From Acidobacteriota bacterium (GTDB taxonomy: Bacteria; Acidobacteriota; Vicinamibacteria; Vicinamibacterales; UBA2999), in the NCBI GenBank assembly GCA_963169195.1, contig CAUJDN010000018.1:1-64000 (forward strand): a stretch of 64,000 nt of DNA, written 5' to 3'. Position 1 is the stretch's first letter; each line of letters begins with the position of its first letter. A program made the position numbers and the translations under genes. Shown piece by piece: positions 60,225 through 64,000 of the stretch. Below the pieces are notes generated by a model. It searched no databases. It worked only from the letters and a program-made list of their open reading frames with translations, and was not told the DNA's origin.

Positions 60225-61568
60225 TCAGCCCCTCCGCGTAATCGCAGCCGCGGCACGGTGACCCGAGACGACCGCTCCTTCGATGGTCGCCGGCAACCCG
60301 GTATCCACCCAATCCCCGGCCAGCAGCAGGCCCTTCACCCCTGTCTCGGTGCCCGGTCGCGCGGGCTGGCCCGGCGCCAGCGAGAACGTGGCCCGGCGCT
60401 CGCGCACGGCCGAGGCGTGCACCAGGCGCGCGGCCGCGGCGCGCGGCAGGGCGTCGTGCACCTCGCGCGTGGCCCGCTCGACGAGCGCCTCGTTGCCCAG
60501 CGCCACGATGTCGGCCGCGCCGCTCGACACCAGCGACAGGTGCGACGTCCCGCGCCCGAACACGACCGACTTGTCGAACACCCACTGGAACGCGCGCCCG
60601 GGCAGGCCGACCAGCATCTCGTCGAGCACGGGCCGGTCGTACCAGAGGTTCACCGTGACGATGGGCGAGCTGTCGGTGGCGGCGGCGCGCGGGAGGAGAT
60701 CGCCGAGCGCGGGCGGCGCGGGCGGCGCGAAGATCCCCGGCAGGGCATGCCAGGCCACGGCCGCCACGACCACCGGTGCGTCGACGGTCTCGCCGCGCAC
60801 GTCCACGCCCACGACCCGGTCGCCCTCGACGCGGACGCGCGCCCGGGCCTGCGTGCGGACCTGCGATCCGCGCGCCTCGATCCACGCGCGCGCCGGTTCC
60901 GCATACAACTCGTCGAGCGGCACCGCGGGCACCACGAGCGACGCGCGCTCCGCGTCCGGGCCGAACGTGCGCGAGAGCACCTCGATGAACGTATCCGCGG
61001 CGGCCACGCCGATGGGCTGGTTCAGCGCGGCCAGCGCCAGCGGTTCCCAGAGCAGCTCGATGAGCCGCGGCGCCTGGCCGTGGCCGACGAGCCAGTCGTA
61101 CACCGTGACGGCGGCCGCACCGGAACGGTCCGGCAGGGTGTGGCGGTCGCGGCCCGTCACGGCGGCGCCGACGCGCATCACCGACACCTTCTCGCGCCAT
61201 GACAGCGCGTCCCATGCCAGCACGCCCGCCAGCAGGTGCAGCGGCGCCGGCAGCGGGGGCAGCCGCAGTGTGGACCGCCGGCCGCCGCGCTCGATCGTCG
61301 TGACGGCCAGGCCGGCCTGCCGGTGCACGCGGTCAGGCGTGCCGATGCGCGCGAGGAAGCGGAACGTATCGTCGTAGCACCCCATCAGCACGTGCTGGCC
61401 GTTGTCCAGCGTCTCGCCCGTCGCCGCGTCCCTGACCGCCGACGCGCGGCCGCCCGGCACGGGGCGCGCCTCCAGCACCAGCACGCGCGCGCCCCGCTCG
61501 ACGAGGGCCGTGGCCGCGGCGAGCCCGGCGAAGCCGGCGCCGATGACGATGACGTCGGGAGCGGTCAC
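60225..61568 (-). CDS. hpnE: Hydroxysqualene dehydroxylase HpnE
   Basis: 447-residue FAD-dependent amine-oxidase-fold protein. The dinucleotide motif VIVIGAGFAGLAAATAL and the second motif PGGRASAV are at the N-terminus; LLLAGDWVDTGLPATIEGAVVSG ends the FAD site. HpnE reduces hydroxysqualene to squalene, completing the HpnC-HpnD-HpnE route from farnesyl diphosphate. GTG 61568 overlaps the hpnD stop (GTGA). Confidence 0.92.
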   Translation of the reverse strand: MTAPDVIVIGAGFAGLAAATALVERGARVLVLEARPVPGGRASAVRDAATGETLDNGQHVLMGCYDDTFRFLARIGTPDRVHRQAGLAVTTIERGGRRSTLRLPPLPAPLHLLAGVLAWDALSWREKVSVMRVGAAVTGRDRHTLPDRSGAAAVTVYDWLVGHGQAPRLIELLWEPLALAALNQPIGVAAADTFIEVLSRTFGPDAERASLVVPAVPLDELYAEPARAWIEARGSQVRTQARARVRVEGDRVVGVDVRGETVDAPVVVAAVAWHALPGIFAPPAPPALGDLLPRAAATDSSPIVTVNLWYDRPVLDEMLVGLPGRAFQWVFDKSVVFGRGTSHLSLVSSGAADIVALGNEALVERATREVHDALPRAAAARLVHASAVRERRATFSLAPGQPARPGTETGVKGLLLAGDWVDTGLPATIEGAVVSGHRAAAAITRRG

Positions 61569-62413
61569 GTGCGTGGGGCGGGGCCGAGGCGCATGCCGGC
61601 CAGGCCCATGCGGCTCCGCATCCAGACAGCCAGTGCGATGCGGGCGCGCACGGGCTTCGGCACGCGGACGCGCGCCGAGAACACGTCGTAGCCGCGTCGC
61701 TCGATGCGCTGGAGGATCTCGAAGTAGACGCCGCCCATGATCTCGGCGGCCACGAGCCGCCGCGCCGAGCCCCGCGGCATGGCCTCGGCGGCACGGGCGT
61801 AGGACTCGCGCGCCCGTGCGCACTCGAACGCGAGCAGGCGCCGGACCGGCCCGGTCACGCGCCCCGCCGCCAGGTCGGCTTCCGTGCAGCCGAACCGCCG
61901 CAGATCCTCCTGCGGCAGGTACACGCGGCCGCGCGCGAGGTCCTCCTGCACGTCACGGATGATGTTGGTGATCTGCAGCGCCAGGCCGAGGTGATGCGCG
62001 TACGCGCGCGCCTCCGGCCCGCGACACCCGAAGATCTCGACGCACATCACGCCCACGGCCGACGCGACGCGCCGGCAGTATTCCACCAGCTCGCCGAACG
62101 TCTCGTAGCGCGCGCGCCCGAGGTCCATCTCCACACCCTCGACCAGCGCGTCGAACGGCTCGCGCGACAGATCGAAGCGCTCGACCACCGGGCGCAGGCG
62201 ACGCCCCTGCGGCGTGGCGGGCGGCTCCGAGCCGAACAGCCGCGCGACCTCGGCGCGCCACTCCGCGGCGCGCTCGGCCGCCCGTACCGGATCCGGCTCC
62301 TCGTCCACCGCATCGTCCACGGCGCGGCAGAACTCCCAGACCGCGATCACGGCCTGGCGCTCGGCCGCGGGAAGGACGAGAAACGAGTAGGAAAAGGAGG
62401 TATCGCGCGACAC
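61565..62413 (-). CDS. hpnD: Presqualene diphosphate synthase HpnD
   Basis: 282-residue trans-isoprenyl diphosphate synthase (squalene/phytoene synthase family). The aspartate-rich motifs are CRAVDDAVDEE and QITNIIRDVQEDLARGRVYLP. It condenses two farnesyl diphosphates to presqualene diphosphate. The GTG start lies 8 nt after hpnC and its end overlaps hpnE. Confidence 0.92.
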   Translation of the reverse strand: MSRDTSFSYSFLVLPAAERQAVIAVWEFCRAVDDAVDEEPDPVRAAERAAEWRAEVARLFGSEPPATPQGRRLRPVVERFDLSREPFDALVEGVEMDLGRARYETFGELVEYCRRVASAVGVMCVEIFGCRGPEARAYAHHLGLALQITNIIRDVQEDLARGRVYLPQEDLRRFGCTEADLAAGRVTGPVRRLLAFECARARESYARAAEAMPRGSARRLVAAEIMGGVYFEILQRIERRGYDVFSARVRVPKPVRARIALAVWMRSRMGLAGMRLGPAPRT

Positions 62414-62421
62414 GAAGTGAA

Positions 62422-63384
62422 CTACGAGGCTCGCCGCCAGGCGAGCGTCCTACACGCTATCACCATCGCGTCGGCCATGCCGAGCGACGGGCGCGCGCGG
62501 AAGGCATCGTAGCCGCCCTCGTCGAGCCGGTCGAGGATGCGCGTCCCCCCGAGCCACGTGGCACGCAGCTCGTGGCGCAGCCGGCCCTGCACGCCGTCAC
62601 AGACCGTGCGGCCCCGCTCGAACAGCGCGCGGGTGCGCGCGCCGCTGTCCTCGAGGGCCGCACGCCACGCCGGCGTCCAGGCACCCCGATCCAGGTCCGC
62701 CAGGCTGGCGCCGTGCCCGCGCCACGCCTCTTCGGGCACGTACAGCCGGCCGCGCGACCAGTCCACCGCCAGGTCCTGCCAGAAGTTCGTCAGCTGCAGC
62801 GCCGTGCACACCGCGTCCGAAGCCTCGTCCAGCACGTCGCTCCGATAGCCGCTCAACCGGAGGACGATGCGCCCCACGGGATTGGCCGAGCGGCGGCAGT
62901 AGTCGAACACCTCGTCCCACGTGCCGTAGCGCGTCGTCGTCACGTCCTGCGCGAAGGCGCTGAGCAGATCGGTGAAGAGGGGGACGGGAAGATCGAAGCG
63001 GTCGATGGTGTCGTGAAGCGCGGGGAAGATCATGTCGGGAGGGGGGGCGGAGCGTCGGGACGGGATCGCGTCGGGAGCGGGCTTCGCGCGTCGGGAGGTC
63101 AGGCGCTGCCGGTAGTCCTCCAGCAGGGCCAGGCGTTCCGCCGCATCGCGGCCGGGCTCGTCGGCGATGTCGTCCGCGGTGCGCGCGAAGGCGTAGACGG
63201 CCGCCACGTGCGGACGCAGGTGCCGCGGCAGCAGCCACGACGCCACCGGGAAGTTCTCGTAGTGCGATCGCGCCAGCTGCTCGCACGCGGCGTAGGAGGC
63301 AGGAAGCACGGGGGTTCGAAGCACGGAGGTTCGAAGCACGGGGGTTCGAAGCACGGGGGTTCGAAGCACGGGGGTTCTGTGCAT
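62422..63384 (-). CDS. hpnC: Hydroxysqualene synthase HpnC with repetitive N-terminus
   Basis: 320 residues from ATG 63384. The catalytic domain starts with YENFPVASWLLP and has RTADDIADE and QLTNFWQDLAVDWSRGRLYVP. HpnC converts presqualene diphosphate to hydroxysqualene. Before it lies an N-terminal tract of about five RTPVL/RTSVL pentapeptides encoded by a 15-bp tandem repeat. An AGAGG ribosome site 6 nt upstream supports ATG 63384, whereas GTG 63309, which would omit the repeat, has none. A Pro/Ser-rich insertion (residues about 100-120) separates two helices. Confidence 0.88.
   Translation of the reverse strand: MHRTPVLRTPVLRTPVLRTSVLRTPVLPASYAACEQLARSHYENFPVASWLLPRHLRPHVAAVYAFARTADDIADEPGRDAAERLALLEDYRQRLTSRRAKPAPDAIPSRRSAPPPDMIFPALHDTIDRFDLPVPLFTDLLSAFAQDVTTTRYGTWDEVFDYCRRSANPVGRIVLRLSGYRSDVLDEASDAVCTALQLTNFWQDLAVDWSRGRLYVPEEAWRGHGASLADLDRGAWTPAWRAALEDSGARTRALFERGRTVCDGVQGRLRHELRATWLGGTRILDRLDEGGYDAFRARPSLGMADAMVIACRTLAWRRAS
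63306..63380 (+). repeat. 15-bp tandem repeat GCACGGGGGTTCGAA, five units
   Basis: Five 15-bp units with few changes. The unit length is a multiple of three, so copies can be gained or lost without shifting the hpnC frame; on the minus strand each encodes RTPVL. Confidence 0.9.
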
Positions 63385-63401
63385 CCGCGGCCTCTGCGTT
63401 C

Positions 63402-63941
63402 TCACCACTGGGTTTCCGGCACGCCTTGCCGGTGGTTGGCGGCCCGCGCCATGGTGAACAGCAGGTCCGACACGCGGTTGAGGTAGATGACCAGGACGGG
63501 CTCCACGGCCCCTTCGCCGATGGCCAGCACCGCCCGCTCCGCGCGGCGGCAGATCGCGCGGGCCAGGTGCAGTTCGGCGCCGGGCGCCGTGCCGCCGGAC
63601 AGGATGAAGTGCCGGAGCGGCGGCAGCTCGGTGTCGAGCCGGTCGATCCAGCCCTCGAGCCGCGCGACGTGCTCGTCGGTGACGACCGCCTTCGCCACGC
63701 GCGCCGCGATCGTCCGCGACGGATCCGCCAGCCGCGCGCCCACGGCGAACAGGTCCCGCTGCATGGTCACGCACATCTCGTCGAGATCGGCGTCGAGGCC
63801 GGCGGCGCGCGCCACGCCGAGGGCGGCCTGCAGCTCGTCCACCTCGCCGTACGCCGCCACGCGCACGTCGGTCTTCCGCACGCGCGTGCCGTCGAAGAGG
63901 CTGGTCTCGCCGGCATCGCCGGTCTTCGTGTAGATCTTCAC
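63402..63941 (-). CDS. Cob(I)yrinic acid a,c-diamide adenosyltransferase, PduO type
   Basis: 179 residues. The ATP-binding start KIYTKTGDAGETSLFDG, then DELQAALG, SGGTAPGAELHLAR..CRRAER and YLNRVSDLLF identify a PduO-type adenosyltransferase, which makes adenosylcobalamin. Start at GTG 63941 with TATAAT 8 nt upstream. It lies 17 nt upstream of hpnC on the same strand. The window also encodes a probable cobalamin-dependent enzyme at 24392-26053, though that one is expected to use methylcobalamin. Confidence 0.92.
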   Translation of the reverse strand: MKIYTKTGDAGETSLFDGTRVRKTDVRVAAYGEVDELQAALGVARAAGLDADLDEMCVTMQRDLFAVGARLADPSRTIAARVAKAVVTDEHVARLEGWIDRLDTELPPLRHFILSGGTAPGAELHLARAICRRAERAVLAIGEGAVEPVLVIYLNRVSDLLFTMARAANHRQGVPETQW

Positions 63942-63949
63942 GTGAGAGA

Positions 63950-63955
63950 ATTATA
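63950..63955 (-). promoter_or_regulatory. -10 element TATAAT, leaderless-type
   Basis: A consensus TATAAT on the minus strand lies 8 nt before the GTG of the adenosyltransferase gene. It may drive the adenosyltransferase-hpnCDE run. Confidence 0.6.
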
Positions 63956-64000
63956 CGGGCGCGGCGCCGTCGTCCCGCCCCGACCTGCGTGCCGCGACGC

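Noticed and set aside
63306-63380. CRISPR array
   Set aside because: The repeats are directly adjacent with no spacers and the unit is only 15 bp; no cas genes are present.
63306-63380. tRNA T-arm (GGTTCGAA)
   Set aside because: The GGTTCGAA match comes from the tandem repeat; no acceptor, D or anticodon stem can be folded around it.

Overview
The window is GC-rich bacterial chromosome with dense genes, many GTG starts and repeated 4-bp start/stop overlaps. The gene set suggests a Gram-negative Acidobacteriota-type organism, perhaps the Vicinamibacteria: an Oar-like TonB-dependent receptor with an N-terminal carboxypeptidase-regulatory-like domain, an LpxD-like acyltransferase, the squalene genes hpnCDE, a phosphatidylcholine synthase, a PQQ alcohol dehydrogenase and several Tat- or Sec-exported enzymes. 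The taxonomic placement is inference; no rRNA or tRNA gene was seen.

Layout. 1-4.9 kb, minus strand: a membrane protein, a secreted triple helix-hairpin-helix protein, a lipoprotein, a PfkB sugar kinase, a GH4 glycosidase and a truncated amino-acid permease, the last three linked by ATGA/GTGA overlaps. 4.9-6.4 kb: polysaccharide deacetylase lipoprotein and a small cytochrome c. 6.5-12.75 kb: a MoxR/DUF58/VWA (Bat-like) operon, whose last gene overlaps a methyltransferase gene. 14.0-26.05 kb: a peptide natural-product (RiPP) locus (below). 26-31 kb: 2'-5' RNA ligase-like protein, PHP phosphatase, Tat-exported HisC-like aminotransferase, DUF1684 lipoprotein, HAD phosphatase and SirB1-like protein. 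31-38.8 kb: TonB receptor, M20 dipeptidase, a frameshifted glycoside-hydrolase-like gene and a secreted beta-propeller/FnIII protein. 38.9-50 kb: MBL hydrolase, MFS efflux pump, phosphatidylcholine synthase, double-domain ThyX, hybrid histidine kinase, peptide deformylase, Nudix hydrolase, PQQ dehydrogenase and M24 peptidase. 50-64 kb: sugar isomerase-like protein, an AbiE-type toxin-antitoxin pair, LpxD-like acyltransferase, two glycosyltransferases, class I aldolase, ThiI, a MazEF pair, hpnE-hpnD-hpnC and a PduO-type cobalamin adenosyltransferase.

Most interesting system. Two divergent operons leave a 108-bp promoter region at 19756-19863. To the left: a parvulin/SurA-like protein, an ABC transporter with two cyclic-nucleotide-binding domains plus a C39 leader peptidase, an HlyD adaptor, and two tiny Lys-rich peptides. 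To the right: a third Lys-rich peptide, YcaO, TfuA, a fourth peptide joined in frame to the TfuA reading frame, a divergent SelO-like (AMPylase-fold) protein and a PhpK-like cobalamin radical SAM enzyme. The four peptides share a DLxP leader motif. Three end in Gly-Gly plus exactly eight residues and the fourth in Ala-Gly plus nine, as expected for C39 cleavage releasing very short cores. None contains Cys, so backbone thioamidation by YcaO/TfuA is a reasonable guess, with methylation by PhpK-like chemistry and an unexplained SelO-type step.

Two genome-style features also stand out. More than a dozen genes have a TANNNT -10 hexamer only 6-11 nt before the start codon, which suggests leaderless transcription. 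Short tandem repeats with 8-, 9-, 10- or 15-bp units sit exactly at gene boundaries and sometimes run in frame into coding sequence.
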